From Acidimicrobiia bacterium (GTDB lineage Bacteria > Actinomycetota > Acidimicrobiia > ATN3 > PSLF01): DNA of 64,000 nucleotides. The notes beneath the pieces are model-generated. The model was not told where the DNA came from. It made no database searches and was given only the letters and a program-made list of their open reading frames with translations. This document shows positions 45,988 through 55,051 of this stretch, piece by piece; position 1 is the stretch's first letter, and every line of letters begins with the position of its first letter. A program made the position numbers and the translations under genes. The stretch is from the NCBI GenBank assembly GCA_040289475.1, contig PSLF01000009.1:22776-86775 (forward strand). Direction: 5' to 3'.

Positions 45988-46625
45988 TGGCTAGGATCAC
46001 CGCCGGCATATTCGATTTCTCGGGAGTTATGACGACAAGCCCGTTGGATGGCGTTTACGATTACGAGCATTCTTTGGGACTGTCAAAGGGCCGCCTCTTG
46101 TCATTGATAATTGGCGACCATAACTCGGATGGTGACGATCCATGGCATCGGCTCGAAAGAGGTGAAATTCCGGGTACGGAGTTCTGGGAGCAGTTGCGAG
46201 AAAGAGCTGCCAAAGAGCTTGGAGTCGAGATCGCTCTGGATGAACTGGCGAGGTCGTTTCTCAAGGGATACAAGCCGAGACCGCGCATGGTCGAACTAGT
46301 AAGAGGGCTAAGAGGTCGGATCCGCACCGGGCTCCTCACGAACAACATCAAGGAGTTCGGTGGTTTTTGGCGGGCGATGATTCCGGTCGAAGAAATCTTT
46401 GACGAGGTTATCGACTCGTCGGAAGTGGGACTGAGAAAGCCGGATCCGCGGGTCTATGTCCTCGCCTTAGAGAGGCTCGGAGCCAGCCCGGAAGAAACCT
46501 TCTTCGTTGATGATTTCGAGGCCAATGTAAAAGCTGCGAAAGACGTCGGCCTCACCGGAATCACTTTTACCGACGAAGATTCTGTCATTGCTGAGATAGA
46601 AAGACTTGTCGGCCCTAAAGTGTAA
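45987..46625 (+). CDS. HAD-superfamily hydrolase (subfamily IA) with altered motif I
   Basis: A 212-residue protein. Motif I is AGIFDFSGVMT: the nucleophile Asp (D10) is present but the usual second Asp at +2 is Ser (S12), as in the DFGGV-type HAD group that includes epoxide-hydrolase N-terminal domains. Motif II is GLLTNN, motif III VGLRKPDPRVYVLAL, and motif IV FFVDDFEANVKAAK. The missing general acid would weaken phosphatase activity, so it could have another hydrolase role (dehalogenase-like or non-catalytic). The ATG at 45987 shares a base with the esterase stop. The esterase-HAD pair implies one pathway for an ester or phosphate substrate, but no product is known. Confidence 0.8.
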   Translation: MARITAGIFDFSGVMTTSPLDGVYDYEHSLGLSKGRLLSLIIGDHNSDGDDPWHRLERGEIPGTEFWEQLRERAAKELGVEIALDELARSFLKGYKPRPRMVELVRGLRGRIRTGLLTNNIKEFGGFWRAMIPVEEIFDEVIDSSEVGLRKPDPRVYVLALERLGASPEETFFVDDFEANVKAAKDVGLTGITFTDEDSVIAEIERLVGPKV

Positions 46626-46708
46626 GAGATTGCCGGAGCCAACGCTTAAATTGGTGGGGGCGGAGTGTGGTACCATCCGATGATTTTGTTTGGTCCACTA
46701 TCTGAAAA

Positions 46709-46723
46709 GCATCGCTCCGATGC
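46709..46723. terminator. Short hairpin between convergent HAD and sdhB genes
   Basis: GCATCGCTCCGATGC forms a 6-bp stem with a 3-nt loop, 84 nt past the HAD stop and 16 nt beyond the sdhB stop. It has no T-run on either strand, so it is only a candidate transcription stop. Confidence 0.3.
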
Positions 46724-46738
46724 GTTGAATCAAAGCTA

Positions 46739-47437
46739 TTAGACGCGCCGAAGAAGAATTTCTCTCTTTACCTCTTCAATGGCTTTCGTAATCCGTATAT
46801 CCCGCGGACACACCTCTGTGCACTCAAATGCTGTGCGACACCTGTATACGCCGTCACGTTCGGCCAGAATCCGCAATCGCTCTTCGGCCGCGGTGTCCCT
46901 GCTGTCGAAGATGAATCTATGAGCGTTGACTATGGCTGCAGGGCCTAGGTAGTTTCCATTGCTCCAGAAGACTGGGCATGACGTGGTACAGGCTGCACAC
47001 AGGATGCATTTTGTGGTGTCCTCGTAACGCTCCCGCTCTTCTGGCGTCTGTAAGCGTTCTGTCTTTGGCGGGGGTTCTTCATTGATTAGGTAGGGCATTA
47101 CCGATCGATAGGACTCGAAAAACGGATCCATGTCGACGACTAAGTCTTTTATTACCGGTAGCCCTTTTATTGGTTCCAGGACTATCTTGGGCCCAGCGTC
47201 TTTTACGAGCACTTTACATGCCAGCGCGTTGTGCCCGTTGATCACCATGGCATCCGACCCGCAGATGCCGTGTGCACAGGATCTTCTGAAGGTCAGTGAT
47301 CCATCGTGGTACCACTTGATCTTGTGAAGGACGTCTAATACTCGGTCCATATCGTCAGCTTCAAGCTCATAGGTCATCCAAAAGGGGCGATCGTCCTCTT
47401 CTGGATCGAACCTTTTGATCGAAACTGTGATGTCCAT
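46739..47437 (-). CDS. sdhB: Succinate dehydrogenase iron-sulfur subunit
   Basis: A 232-residue protein. The [2Fe-2S] cysteines are in SCAHGICGSDAMVINGHNALAC (about 60-80), the [4Fe-4S] ligands in CILCAACTTSCPVFW (about 143-153), and the [3Fe-4S] and last cluster ligands in CRTAFECTEVCPRDI (about 198-212). Electrons from SdhA pass through these clusters to quinone. The ATG at 47437 is chosen because aggag lies 7 nt upstream; a longer in-frame ORF reaches 47503 but overlaps sdhA. It is the last gene of sdhCDAB. Confidence 0.95.
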   Translation of the reverse strand: MDITVSIKRFDPEEDDRPFWMTYELEADDMDRVLDVLHKIKWYHDGSLTFRRSCAHGICGSDAMVINGHNALACKVLVKDAGPKIVLEPIKGLPVIKDLVVDMDPFFESYRSVMPYLINEEPPPKTERLQTPEERERYEDTTKCILCAACTTSCPVFWSNGNYLGPAAIVNAHRFIFDSRDTAAEERLRILAERDGVYRCRTAFECTEVCPRDIRITKAIEEVKREILLRRV

Positions 47438-47468
47438 TTCGCTCCTGCTAATACCTTTTGAGCCCGCC

Positions 47469-49202
47469 TCAGTACTTTCGCTCCTGGGGCTTATACTTAC
47501 CAAGTTTTACTGGCTTGTATCTGATTTCTATACCGCCATCCGAGCCCCGATAAGCGAGTGTGTGTTTCAAGTAATCCGTGTCGTTCCGCTCTGGAAAATC
47601 CTCTCTATAGTGGCCGCCACGACTTTCTTTGCGAGCTTGCGCGCTTGCCACAAGCACTTCGGCGAGGTCTAGCAAAAAGCCGAGCTCGATTGCCTCGGTC
47701 AGGTCTGTGTTGAAAACCTTGCCCGGATCATCGATTGCAACGTCGCGGTACCGGTCTTTGAGATCGGATATGTCTTTTGCGGCACGTTCGAGGGTTTCAG
47801 CCGTACGAAATACTCCGGCGTTGTCCATCATGGTCTCTTGCAGTTCTGCCCGAATTGCTCCCACCCTCTCCCCCTCTTCTCGCTTTTTTAATGCCTCTAT
47901 CTGTTCCTCGAGACGAACTGCAGGTTCCTTGTCTACTTCGGGGAAATCTGACTCTGACGCAAACTCTGCCATGTGCAGTCCGCCGCGCCTACCAAAGACG
48001 ACTATGTCGAGAAGGCTATTGGTGCCGAGCCGGTTTGCTCCGTGCACCGAAACGCAAGCGCACTCGCCCGCTGCGTACATCCCCGGCATCGGCGTGTCTT
48101 TCTCATCGACTACGACGCGAGCATCGGTGTCAGTTGGGATGCCACCCATTGCGTAATGCGCAGTGGGCTGGATCGGGATCGGGTCGGTCTTCGGCTCGAT
48201 TCCCAGGTAAGTTCGAACGAAGTCCGTTATATCGGGAAGCTTCTCGTCTATGACTTCTTCGTCGAGGTGTGCGACTGATAGGTACACATAGTCCGATCCT
48301 CCGATACCGCGTCCCTCTCGAATCTCGGTGTAAATAGCTCGGCTCACAATGTCGCGAGGGGCTAAGTCCTTGATGGTGGGAGCATATCGCTCCATGAACC
48401 TCTCTTCTTTGTCGTTGAGCAGGATACCGCCTTCTCCTCTGGCAGCTTCGGAAAGGAGGATGCCTAGCCTGTAGATACCTGTGGGATGAAACTGGAAAAA
48501 CTCCACATCTTCGAGCGGTATTCCCCTGCGGAAGCAGATTGCTGGGCCGTCTCCAGTAAGGGCGTGAGCATTGGATGTGACTTTGAAGATTCGTCCATAT
48601 CCTCCGGTGGCCCAAAGAACCGCTTTGGAGTGAAAGATATGGACCTCTCCAGTTCGTAACTCCAGCGCTACTACACCGGCCGCTCGTCCATCGGAAATGA
48701 TCACATCAAGTACCTGGAACTCATCGAAGAACGTAACGTGACGGGCAATACATTGCTGATACAGGGTTTGCAAGATCATGTGCCCAGTGCGGTCCGCAGC
48801 ATAGCAAGCCCGCCTCACTGGCGCCTCGCCGTGGTTGCGAGTGTGTCCACCGAAACGGCGTTGATCTATTCGACCATCTTCGGTCCTACTGAAAGGAAGG
48901 CCGAGATGCTCCAGTTCCAACACCGCATCTACCGCTTCTCTACACATGATCTCGATTGCTGGCTGGTCGCCTAAGTAGTCGGAACCTTTTACAGTATCGA
49001 AGGCATGCCACTCCCAGGAGTCTTCTTCAATGTTGCCCAGGGCAGCACACATTCCCCCTTGAGCTGCGCCGGTGTGGGAGCGAGTGGGGTAAAGCTTCGA
49101 TATCACGGCAACGCTGCACTTTGAGGAAGCGGCTAGAGCAGCCCGAAGGCCCGCTCCGCCTGCTCCGACGATGACAGCGTCATATCGGTGCGTTACTGGC
49201 AA
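47469..49202 (-). CDS. sdhA: Succinate dehydrogenase flavoprotein subunit
   Basis: A 577-residue flavoprotein. FAD binding: [17 protein letters not shown], and the covalent-FAD histidine in [11 protein letters not shown]. Active-site motifs are [30 protein letters not shown] and [10 protein letters not shown], then [43 protein letters not shown]. It oxidises succinate to fumarate on the cytoplasmic side. The TTG start has gaggagg about 10 nt upstream; the ATG close by is out of frame. sdhD ends 50 nt upstream and sdhB starts 31 nt downstream. Confidence 0.96.
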   Translation of the reverse strand: MPVTHRYDAVIVGAGGAGLRAALAASSKCSVAVISKLYPTRSHTGAAQGGMCAALGNIEEDSWEWHAFDTVKGSDYLGDQPAIEIMCREAVDAVLELEHLGLPFSRTEDGRIDQRRFGGHTRNHGEAPVRRACYAADRTGHMILQTLYQQCIARHVTFFDEFQVLDVIISDGRAAGVVALELRTGEVHIFHSKAVLWATGGYGRIFKVTSNAHALTGDGPAICFRRGIPLEDVEFFQFHPTGIYRLGILLSEAARGEGGILLNDKEERFMERYAPTIKDLAPRDIVSRAIYTEIREGRGIGGSDYVYLSVAHLDEEVIDEKLPDITDFVRTYLGIEPKTDPIPIQPTAHYAMGGIPTDTDARVVVDEKDTPMPGMYAAGECACVSVHGANRLGTNSLLDIVVFGRRGGLHMAEFASESDFPEVDKEPAVRLEEQIEALKKREEGERVGAIRAELQETMMDNAGVFRTAETLERAAKDISDLKDRYRDVAIDDPGKVFNTDLTEAIELGFLLDLAEVLVASAQARKESRGGHYREDFPERNDTDYLKHTLAYRGSDGGIEIRYKPVKLGKYKPQERKY

Positions 49203-49252
49203 GTGCTCATGTCCTCCTCTTACTGGCCCTTGACACTAGACTCCTGACGAAC

Positions 49253-49696
49253 TTACCGAGGTATGAGCGATCCGAAGGTGGCAAGTATGACCGTGCCGAC
49301 TACGAAGGCAAGTGCCGCCAGGCTGTAAAGTACGGTTTTTGCAAAGAGCAAACGGCCTTTTGAAGAGATGTTGTCTTCAAGAACAGTCTTTACTCCGTTT
49401 GTGCCGTGTAGAAGTCCCAAAGCCAGCAATAGCCAGTCCCATACTCTCCAGAAGGGATTTCCCCACCGCTGAACCACGAAATCAAAGGTTGTATCACGAA
49501 CGTCGTTGATCATGTGCATGATCAGGAAATGCCCCAGTGCGAGAAAGATAAGGAACAGACCGCTAACTCGCATGAAAAACCAGGAGACGGCCTCGCTTCG
49601 AGGGATCTCCACCGACTTCTTCACCGCCCCTCTAGGAAGCGGAGCATCTTCCCCTCTGTGGGCTTTGTTTTCGAGATCTTCGAGAGTCGCGGCCAT
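49253..49696 (-). CDS. sdhD: Succinate dehydrogenase membrane subunit D
   Basis: A 147-residue protein with three membrane segments: FFMRVSGLFLIFLALGHFLIMHM, VWDWLLLALGLLHGTNGVKTVL and LFAKTVLYSLAALAFVVGTVILATFG. Histidines in LGHFLIMHM and LLHGTNG sit where heme b and quinone ligands lie in related subunits. Its ATG shares a base with the sdhC stop (TGATG). With SdhC it forms the membrane anchor for heme and menaquinone or ubiquinone. Confidence 0.85.
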   Translation of the reverse strand: MAATLEDLENKAHRGEDAPLPRGAVKKSVEIPRSEAVSWFFMRVSGLFLIFLALGHFLIMHMINDVRDTTFDFVVQRWGNPFWRVWDWLLLALGLLHGTNGVKTVLEDNISSKGRLLFAKTVLYSLAALAFVVGTVILATFGSLIPR

Positions 49697-50241
49697 CAGC
49701 TACTCGTCGCAAAGAAGTTGTACAGCATCCAAGCTGCTCCGGGAAGGAAAAGCACTATGAACGCCAAGACTGCCCAAGCAGTTATGGTTTCTTGGCGGTC
49801 CGCTCCCTCTGGCCAGAAATCCACGATTGCAATCCGAACACCGTTGATTGCATGAAGCAAGAGCGCACCGAACAAACCGACCTCTAAGACGCGGAAAAAC
49901 AGGGTCTCATACAGTTTGTGGATCGTGTTGTAAGCCTCTCGACCCCATCCGACCGCAGCTACATCCGCAATGTGAATGAGAAGAAAAAGGAATATCGCAG
50001 TGCCCGTGATGCGATGCAGGGTGTACGCCCACAGTCCCGGGCGACCTTTATAGAGAGAAACGCCCGGACCTCCGCCCTGCGAAGTAATACTGAGCGAAGA
50101 CGTGTCGGCGTTGCTAGCTCTGCCCGTCGTATCGGAGGCAGCGAGCACGTCGGATGACAACTTCTGGCTCTTGCTATCTACTCGGCCAGACTCCTGTTCG
50201 GACTCGGTTCCTCTGTCGGATCCGTTATTTTCCAACTCCAC
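49696..50241 (-). CDS. sdhC: Succinate dehydrogenase cytochrome b subunit C
   Basis: A 181-residue protein. The first 65 residues are a polar, Ser/Asp-rich extension unusual for SdhC. Three membrane segments follow: LHRITGTAIFLFLLIHIADVAAV with a His-containing HRITG (quinone-side signature), VLEVGLFGALLLHAINGVRIAIV (heme-ligand His in LLHAINGVRI) and AWAVLAFIVLFLPGAAWMLYNF. The GTG start at 50241 has ggaga about 8 nt upstream; the operon order C-D-A-B is standard. Whether the extension is translated in full is not certain, as a later start could be used. Confidence 0.82.
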   Translation of the reverse strand: MELENNGSDRGTESEQESGRVDSKSQKLSSDVLAASDTTGRASNADTSSLSITSQGGGPGVSLYKGRPGLWAYTLHRITGTAIFLFLLIHIADVAAVGWGREAYNTIHKLYETLFFRVLEVGLFGALLLHAINGVRIAIVDFWPEGADRQETITAWAVLAFIVLFLPGAAWMLYNFFATSS

Positions 50242-50594
50242 TGCGGTATCTCCGGTCTGGTACTACGATCTTTACAAACTCTACAAGCTAAGTTCCAACG
50301 TGACGATTAGAAGCATAGGCGACCCGAGTAGGTGGCACGCCCCGGTGGGGACGTACTCCATCCCGTGCCTCCCAGCTGCTGCAGGGAGCACAGATGGATG
50401 CTGCTAGGCTCCGGCCAACCCAAGCCCAAAATGCCCGGCTGCTCGAAGTGTCAGATACAAGTGTTGTCTATAGGCGGCTACAGATGGCAAATCGAGCGGA
50501 AATCCTAAATTCTTTAGGAATCTAGAAAATATCGGCGCTACTTGCCAGTGTTACTTCGATTTCAAACCTAGACAACGGAACGAGAGGCACCCAA
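50242..50594. promoter_or_regulatory. 353-bp divergent intergenic region between sdhC and the mini zinc protein
   Basis: No gene is visible. It must hold the promoters of the sdh operon (leftward) and of the rightward 50595 gene. A 7-bp inverted repeat, TCCTAAA-TTC-TTTAGGA, lies at 50503-50519, suitable for an operator or hairpin; it is AT-rich compared with its surroundings. Reading leftward, TTGGAA-18 nt-TAAAGA is a weak candidate for sdh promoter hexamers near 50270-50300. Neither is proved. Confidence 0.3.
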
Positions 50595-50777
50595 ATGGAG
50601 CTAATTGTGTTGACCATCATGTTCATAGCCGCCGGAGCGATTGCTGTGTCGGCTCTGAAACGAGCTTTCACGGGGCAGATTTCGCCGTCTAGATGTCCTG
50701 CTTGCTACGCCTTGGTAGGCAGGGGGTACTCGAAGTGTAGGAAGTGCGGAGCGAGTTTTTTATGCCGACAGTGCTAG
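50595..50777 (+). CDS. Mini membrane protein with zinc ribbon
   Basis: A 60-residue protein: one N-terminal membrane segment (LIVLTIMFIAAGAIAVSAL) and then a four-cysteine ribbon, CPACYALVGRGYSKCRKCG, with the last residues CRQC making a possible third pair. The ATG at 50595 has gagag 9 nt upstream. It overlaps the start of the response-regulator gene by 16 nt, which suggests coupled translation. I do not recognise a family; the layout resembles small zinc-ribbon membrane proteins of unknown function. It is a reasonable small gene rather than a certain one. Confidence 0.55.
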   Translation: MELIVLTIMFIAAGAIAVSALKRAFTGQISPSRCPACYALVGRGYSKCRKCGASFLCRQC

Positions 50778-51223
50778 TAGTCGACGACGACGAAGACATA
50801 CGACGGATTCTATCCCTCGTATTTGCTGAGTTCGGATTTAGCGTAGAAGAGGCTGCTTCGGGGAAGGAGGCTGTGGAACTGCTCGAGGCATGCGAGTACG
50901 ACCTCGTAGTTCTCGATTTAGCGATGCCCGATGGGGACGGCTTCAGCGTATTGAGTCACCTCAAGCAAAAAGAGAGGAGGCCCCGTGTGGCCGTTCTCAC
51001 AGCGAAGACCTCTGAATCGGATCGCAGAAGAGCTTACGAGCTCGGTGCCATCGACCTTACGACCAAGCCTTTCGACCCATTCGAACTGGTAACGAAACTC
51101 TCCGGTCTATTGATCCTGGATGACGAAGATTTGAGAGCGCGAGTCGCCAGAGACCTTAGAAAATCGAAGTTAATAGACGATCTAGAGCGCCTCATAAAGA
51201 GGGAGGTATCGTCCTCGGAATGA
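50762..51223 (+). CDS. Single-domain response regulator
   Basis: A 153-residue protein beginning MPTVLVVDDDEDIRRIL. The receiver domain covers residues 3-120: acidic pocket D8-D10, phospho-acceptor D52 in VVLDLAMPDGDG, the T in VLTAKTSESD and the K in TTKPFDPFEL. A short charged helix (DLRARVARDLRKSKLIDDLERL) follows; there is no DNA-binding domain. It may signal by protein contact, possibly with the AAA+/VWA pair after it. No histidine kinase gene is adjacent. The ATG is inside the previous gene; ggagcgag lies upstream. Confidence 0.8.
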   Translation: MPTVLVVDDDEDIRRILSLVFAEFGFSVEEAASGKEAVELLEACEYDLVVLDLAMPDGDGFSVLSHLKQKERRPRVAVLTAKTSESDRRRAYELGAIDLTTKPFDPFELVTKLSGLLILDDEDLRARVARDLRKSKLIDDLERLIKREVSSSE

Positions 51224-51406
51224 GGGGTTAGTGTGTTAGAAAGTAATTTTTGGCGTCGTAGGTAGACGCTGATCAGGTCAGTGAGTTCGGAGTCGTTCCA
51301 CCCTAGAGGGAATACCTCTGTTCGAGGGGCGGTGTCGGCGGCTATAGGATGTTAGATACCTAGACCCTCTTGAACAAGCAGTCGACATAATCGGAAAGGT
51401 CGCTTA

Positions 51407-52831
51407 GTGAGCCAGACATCCCCATCCCAGCTGGATAGTCTTCCTCGAACGGTAGGAGAGCTGCGGGCATCCGGATACGAAGTTCTCTCCGTCAAGGAGG
51501 AGATCCGAAAAAATGTCCAGTCCAAGATCACTGCCGGAGAACCATTGTTCCCAGGCATCCACGGCTATGACGACACGGTGATTCCTCAAGTTGAAAACGC
51601 TCTCCTCGCCGGGCATGACATCGTGTTCCTGGGCGAGAGAGGCCAAGCGAAGAGCCGTATTATCCGCTGTTTTCAGGACCTCCTTGACGAGTATGTGCCG
51701 GTGCTGAAAGGTTCCGAAGTCAACGACAACCCTTTCGCTCCAATATCTCGGTACGGAAAGGACTTGCTCGCAGAAGAGGGAGACAATGCCCAGATAGAGT
51801 GGGTCCACCGTTCGAGGCGTATAACCGAAAAGTTGGCGACACCGGATGCGTCTGTGGCAGACCTAATCGGAGAGGTCGATCCCGTTCGTGTAGCGGAGGG
51901 ACGCTATCTTTCCGACGAGCTCACCATTCATTACGGGCTGGTACCTCGGACCAATCGAGGGATTTTCGTAATCAACGAGCTTCCCGACCTTGCCGAACGC
52001 ATACAAGTGGCCCTTCTCAACGTACTAGAGGAGCGCGATGTTCAGATTCGGGGATACACGCTAAGGCTACCTCTCGACATCCTGCTTGTAGTGTCAGCTA
52101 ACCCAGAGGATTACACGTCTAGGGGGCGAATCATTACGCCGCTCAAAGACCGTTTTGGATCACAGATACGTACTCACTACCCCCCAGATATAGAAACAGA
52201 GCTCAAGATCGTCGATCAGGAGGCGCGCCTTCCCGACCTGGCCGGCAGACGGCTAGAAGTTCCCAAATTTATGCGCCAGATAGTGGCCGAGATTACTCAT
52301 AGGGCGCGTCGCTCCAACAGCGTTAGTCAGGTATCCGGAGTTTCTGTTCGGCTGTCGATCTCGAACTATGAACTCCTCGTCGCGAATGCCTTGAGGAGAG
52401 CTTTGCGAACTGGCGAGGAAGAGGTAGTTCCGAGAATTGTGGACCTTTCGGCTCTAGCGGCATCTATGGCGGGCAAACTCGAGATCGAAGCGTTCTCGGA
52501 TATGCAAGAGAACAGGGTCATTGAGCAGATCATAAAAGAGGCTACTTTAGCGGTATTCCGGAAGAAGGTTCGTCCGGACAAGTACAAGGCGCTGCTTGCC
52601 CGTTTCGAAGAGGGTCTTGCGGTTACCGTGGGGGATATGGAACCAGCTAGAGAGGTTATTGAGGCGGTCAATCCTAGTCCGGAGATAACCAAAGAATTTT
52701 CCGAACTTGGCGCAGGAGAGTCTCCTGGGGCGCTCGCCTCCGCGCTAGAATTCGTCTTGGAGGGCTTCCATCTCACAAGACGTCTCAACAAGTCAGTTCT
52801 CGGCGGGAAGGTCCTTTACGCCAAGGAGTGA
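51407..52831 (+). CDS. MoxR/ChlI-type AAA+ ATPase
   Basis: A 474-residue AAA+ protein. Walker A is LGERGQAKSR (G76 to S83, lacking the usual second G before K), Walker B/sensor region is RGIFVINELPDLAERIQVALLNVLEER, and DILLVVSANPEDYTSRGRIITPLKDRF holds sensor 1 and an arginine-finger-like region. This is the pattern of magnesium-chelatase ChlI and MoxR ATPases. It lies directly upstream (7 nt) of a VWA-domain gene, the typical pairing in which the ATPase remodels or activates a target through the VWA partner. The start GTG follows a 183-bp gap after the response regulator. No chelatase large subunit is near, so chelation is not implied. Confidence 0.85.
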   Translation: MSQTSPSQLDSLPRTVGELRASGYEVLSVKEEIRKNVQSKITAGEPLFPGIHGYDDTVIPQVENALLAGHDIVFLGERGQAKSRIIRCFQDLLDEYVPVLKGSEVNDNPFAPISRYGKDLLAEEGDNAQIEWVHRSRRITEKLATPDASVADLIGEVDPVRVAEGRYLSDELTIHYGLVPRTNRGIFVINELPDLAERIQVALLNVLEERDVQIRGYTLRLPLDILLVVSANPEDYTSRGRIITPLKDRFGSQIRTHYPPDIETELKIVDQEARLPDLAGRRLEVPKFMRQIVAEITHRARRSNSVSQVSGVSVRLSISNYELLVANALRRALRTGEEEVVPRIVDLSALAASMAGKLEIEAFSDMQENRVIEQIIKEATLAVFRKKVRPDKYKALLARFEEGLAVTVGDMEPAREVIEAVNPSPEITKEFSELGAGESPGALASALEFVLEGFHLTRRLNKSVLGGKVLYAKE

Positions 52832-52838
52832 CCTCAAT

Positions 52839-54926
52839 TTGGCCGATTCCTTTGCTTACCCAGATTTCGAAGAAAAGGCTCCAGGGGCAGGTATACCGTT
52901 TCCGAGGTCGGCCCAGTACTCTCACTGGGATGGGTCTCAGGAGCCATTTCCTCTTAGCCCAGATGAAGTGTTCGACCGTGTCTCGGACGAGATTCTCGAG
53001 CACGGCGACGTCGCGGGCGTTCTCCGCCGGCTTTTGTATCGAGGAATCCAAGTCGAGGGGCGCAATCTCGTGGGCTTGCATGAGATCATTAGCCGCCTCG
53101 CCCAACGACGCAGAGAGCTGCTGCGCCGTTACGACCCATCAGGTGTCCTGGAGAAGATACAACGAGCACTGTCAGATATCGAGTCGCTTGAGCGGGCAGG
53201 GATAAATAGGCGGATTGCCGAGGCCACTCGCTTTGAACAAGAAGCAGATGGGGAAGACAAGAGCGCTGCCGAGCGCTTCAAGGAAAGGGCACAGAAAGCC
53301 CTCACAGACCTGGATCTACTCCCTCCTGAGGTGACGAAACGTCTTCGGGCGCTCCAGCAGCACGATTTTATCGAGCCAGCGGCAAAGAGAAGGCTCGACG
53401 AGCTGTTGGAAGAGCTTCGAAGAGAAGCGGCGCAGCTCTACTTTCGCCAGGCTTCGGATGCTCTACGCTCTATGGACTCCGCTCAGCTTCAGCGGATGAA
53501 GAACATGTTTGCTGAGCTCAACAAGATGCTAGAGCAGCGGGCGGCCGGGGAGGACCCCGACTTTGACCAGTTCATGCACAAATACGGTGACTTTTTTCCC
53601 GAAAATCCCCGAGATCTAGACGAACTGCTAGCAGCTCTCGCAAGGAGAATGGCGATAACGCATGCGCTCATTGAGGGACTACCACTGCAGATGCGCGAGG
53701 AACTCCAGGAGCTGATCGACGGGTTGTTGAGCGACCTCGATCTTCGCTTCGAGATGGAACGGCTGTCTCAAAACCTGGCGGCTGCCTTTCCTCATCTACC
53801 ATGGGACTCTGAGATACGAATGCTCGGAGACGAAGCTCTGAGCATGAGCGACCTCGGCGAGCTGGCTGAAGAACTCGCGGACCTGGACGCTCTTGAGGAA
53901 GTCTTAGAGGCTGCCGAGGAGGGTACGCTCGGTACCCAGCTCCACGAGGTTGACTTCGAGCGGGTGCGCCAGCTTCTGGGCGAAGAGGAAGCTGCATCTT
54001 TGAGACGCCTCGCTGAGCTGGTCGAGTCTTTGCGAGATGCTGGGCTCATCGACAGGAAGGGCTCCAAAGTCGAGCTAACGCCCAAGGCCCTCAGGCGGAT
54101 TGGCGGATCTGCGATAGAAGAGATTTTCAAGCGATTGAGGCGGTCCGCATTGGCTTCCAATAGATCTCTCGAAGAAGGGGTAGGGATAGATAAAACGTTT
54201 CAGACGAGGCCGTGGGAGTGGGGAGATGGTTTCTCGGTTGATATCTTCGAGAGTGCCAAGAATGCAATTCGACGCGGCGGACCCGGAGTCCCGATCCAAT
54301 TTAGCGTCGAGGATTTCGAGATCGAAGATACTGAGAGCCTGACGCGGTCTGCTACCGTGCTTCTGCTCGACCTTTCTTTGTCTATGATGATGCGCGACAG
54401 CTTTGTCGCAGCGAAACGGCTTGCTTTTGCGCTTCAGTCCCTAATTGCGAGCAAGTTCCCCCACGACTATTTCTCAATCGTTGGATTTTCAGAGTTAGCC
54501 CGGGAGATTCCCCCACGCGACTTGCCCGAGGCTACCTGGGATGGGGTGTACGGTACAAACATGCAGCATGCTCTCATGTTGGCTCGCTCGATTCTGAAAA
54601 ACCGCCCCGCTCGTACACGGCAGGTGATCATGGTCACAGACGGCGAGCCCACGGCTCACTTAGAAGAGGGAGTTCCGTTTTTTTCGTATCCGCCCGTGAT
54701 AAAGACAATTGAGGAAACGCTAAAAGAGGTGCTCCGCTGCACTAGAGAAGGGATAACCATTAACGTTTTCATGCTGGATAGAAGCCCCCATTTAGTTCGC
54801 TTCGTCCAGCAGATGACCAAGATGAACAGGGGGCGTGCTTTCTTTACGACACCCGAGCGCCTAGGGGAGTTCGTGCTCTACGATTTCTTGGAGTCGAAGA
54901 CCAGACGTTCAAGCCCTTATACGTGA
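52839..54926 (+). CDS. VWA-domain protein paired with the AAA+ ATPase
   Basis: A 695-residue protein. Residues 1-490 are mainly charged helices, with repeated coiled-coil-like LEELRREAAQL and RALQQHDFIEPAAKRRLDELL segments. Residues 505-690 are a von Willebrand A domain with the MIDAS motif D511-L-S513-L-S515, a conserved Thr region GTNMQHALMLARSIL and the acidic VTDGEPTAH. The start is TTG, 7 nt after the ATPase stop. Such AAA+/VWA pairs act as chaperone-like activators of other protein complexes. The target is not known here. Confidence 0.83.
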   Translation: MADSFAYPDFEEKAPGAGIPFPRSAQYSHWDGSQEPFPLSPDEVFDRVSDEILEHGDVAGVLRRLLYRGIQVEGRNLVGLHEIISRLAQRRRELLRRYDPSGVLEKIQRALSDIESLERAGINRRIAEATRFEQEADGEDKSAAERFKERAQKALTDLDLLPPEVTKRLRALQQHDFIEPAAKRRLDELLEELRREAAQLYFRQASDALRSMDSAQLQRMKNMFAELNKMLEQRAAGEDPDFDQFMHKYGDFFPENPRDLDELLAALARRMAITHALIEGLPLQMREELQELIDGLLSDLDLRFEMERLSQNLAAAFPHLPWDSEIRMLGDEALSMSDLGELAEELADLDALEEVLEAAEEGTLGTQLHEVDFERVRQLLGEEEAASLRRLAELVESLRDAGLIDRKGSKVELTPKALRRIGGSAIEEIFKRLRRSALASNRSLEEGVGIDKTFQTRPWEWGDGFSVDIFESAKNAIRRGGPGVPIQFSVEDFEIEDTESLTRSATVLLLDLSLSMMMRDSFVAAKRLAFALQSLIASKFPHDYFSIVGFSELAREIPPRDLPEATWDGVYGTNMQHALMLARSILKNRPARTRQVIMVTDGEPTAHLEEGVPFFSYPPVIKTIEETLKEVLRCTREGITINVFMLDRSPHLVRFVQQMTKMNRGRAFFTTPERLGEFVLYDFLESKTRRSSPYT

Positions 54927-55051
54927 CCAGGTCGAGGGGGTACTTGGGCCCCGTCGACAAGTAGCTAACCCAATCTAATGACTCAATTCGCCCTGAAGCT
55001 ACCGGTTCATCCAGTGATATTACCCCGAGGCGAGGATCTACCTCTTCGCAG

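Noticed and set aside
47629..48156. Plus-strand frame of 175 residues within sdhA
   Set aside because: Shadow of sdhA; Ser/Arg/Ala-rich composition is typical for the complementary frame.
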